NCBI GenBank assembly: GCA_937941745.1
Contig: CALDGV010000315.1
Location: 1 to 5,969 of the forward strand
Direction: 5' to 3'
Source: an uncultured Prosthecobacter sp.
Lineage (GTDB): Bacteria > Verrucomicrobiota > Verrucomicrobiia > Verrucomicrobiales > Verrucomicrobiaceae
Length of the DNA: 5,969 bases
Below are positions 5,612-5,969 of the stretch, piece after piece; position 1 is the first letter of the stretch; the number at the start of each line of letters is the position of its first letter. The notes under the pieces are model-generated. The model saw only the letters and a list, made by a program, of their open reading frames with translations, did not search any database and was not told the origin of the DNA. The translations under genes and the position numbers were made by a program.

Positions 5612-5969
5612 TCAGGCAGCCCGGCGGGAAGCCCAGACCATCAGTCCGAGGCAGAGGACAATCGAAGGCATCACAAGGGTCGTGCTCCAGAAGATGATCT
5701 CACTCTGGCGCTGGCTCAGCTGGATGCGGTAGTTGCTCTTGGGCTTTGGCGTGATGCCGATGAGCTTTTCGCGGTTCAAAATCCAGTTCAGGCAAGCGGA
5801 GACAAAGTCCCGGTTCACCGCAAGAGCAGACTGCTTGTCGAGCATCGAGGCGTTGCCTACGACGACCATGCGGCAGCTGTCCACCCGCAGGCGCTCATCC
5901 GTGATGCTGCCCCGCTCAACACTGGCGGCGAGGAAGACATCCTTCCGTGTGTCCTCTTCATCAGCGACG
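5612..5969 (-). CDS. GldG-like ABC transporter auxiliary protein, C-terminal part (partial)
   Basis: The minus-strand frame is open from the window edge to a TGA at 5612-5614, giving the last 118 residues. They read FLAASVERG, then RMVVVGNASML (33-43 of the visible part), NRDFVSACLNWILNREKLIGI, and a C-terminal transmembrane helix (about 91-113) ending in a short basic tail. This layout, with a beta-strand ending in VVGN, then an N-x-DF-x6-NW-x-LNRE-x-LIGI helix and a final helix with RR, matches the C-terminus of GldG/ABC-transp-aux proteins. In that family the extracytoplasmic domain is anchored by this last helix and works with a GldA/GldF-type ABC exporter, used in gliding in Bacteroidetes but common elsewhere with unknown substrate. 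The N-terminal part and any ATPase/permease genes lie beyond the window. GTG 5884 is an internal codon, not the start. Confidence 0.82.
   Translation of the reverse strand, partial: VADEEDTRKDVFLAASVERGSITDERLRVDSCRMVVVGNASMLDKQSALAVNRDFVSACLNWILNREKLIGITPKPKSNYRIQLSQRQSEIIFWSTTLVMPSIVLCLGLMVWASRRAA

Noticed and set aside
1..5969. A new multi-gene defence or mobile system
   Set aside because: The genes are housekeeping types with varied orientation. No integrase, transposase, CRISPR repeats, toxin pair or tRNA attachment site is seen.

Overview
The window looks like an ordinary chromosomal stretch from a moderately GC-rich bacterium. The best guess is a member of the Verrucomicrobiota (Prosthecobacter/Verrucomicrobium-like). 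That guess rests on the style of the proteins, mainly the elongation factor P with an unusual TPPR tip and a GldG-like ABC-transporter partner. No rRNA or other decisive marker is present, so the assignment is inference. Nothing points to a prophage, transposon, CRISPR array or defence island.

Layout. Positions 1-135 (+) hold the end of a membrane protein resembling an acyltransferase-3 family enzyme. Positions 189-1169 (+) hold a MoxR-type AAA+ ATPase with all its ATPase motifs but without the DUF58/BatA partner that often follows. Facing it, at 1185-1451 (-), is a small Cys/His-rich protein of unknown function. A 193-bp gap with two weak hairpins leads to mutL (1645-3522, -), a full-length mismatch repair protein carrying the endonuclease motifs of organisms without MutH. 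Divergent from mutL across a 114-bp spacer is a HesB/IscA-type iron-sulfur carrier (3637-3969, +); the spacer contains a perfect 12-bp palindrome and a plausible promoter. An AT-rich 120-bp leader follows, then an unrecognised single-pass membrane protein (4090-4890, +). A very clear bidirectional terminator (4919-4950) separates it from efp (4972-5538, -). Upstream of efp on the same strand is the C-terminal part of a GldG-like ABC-transporter auxiliary protein (5612-5969, -), cut by the window edge.

The genes serve housekeeping roles (DNA repair, Fe-S delivery, translation of proline stretches, chaperone-like ATPase, envelope or transport) and do not form one pathway. The points most worth a second look are the arginine at the EF-P modification position, the Cys/His-rich small protein, the unknown membrane protein and the palindrome in the mutL/iscA spacer. 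I see no convincing new multi-gene system here.
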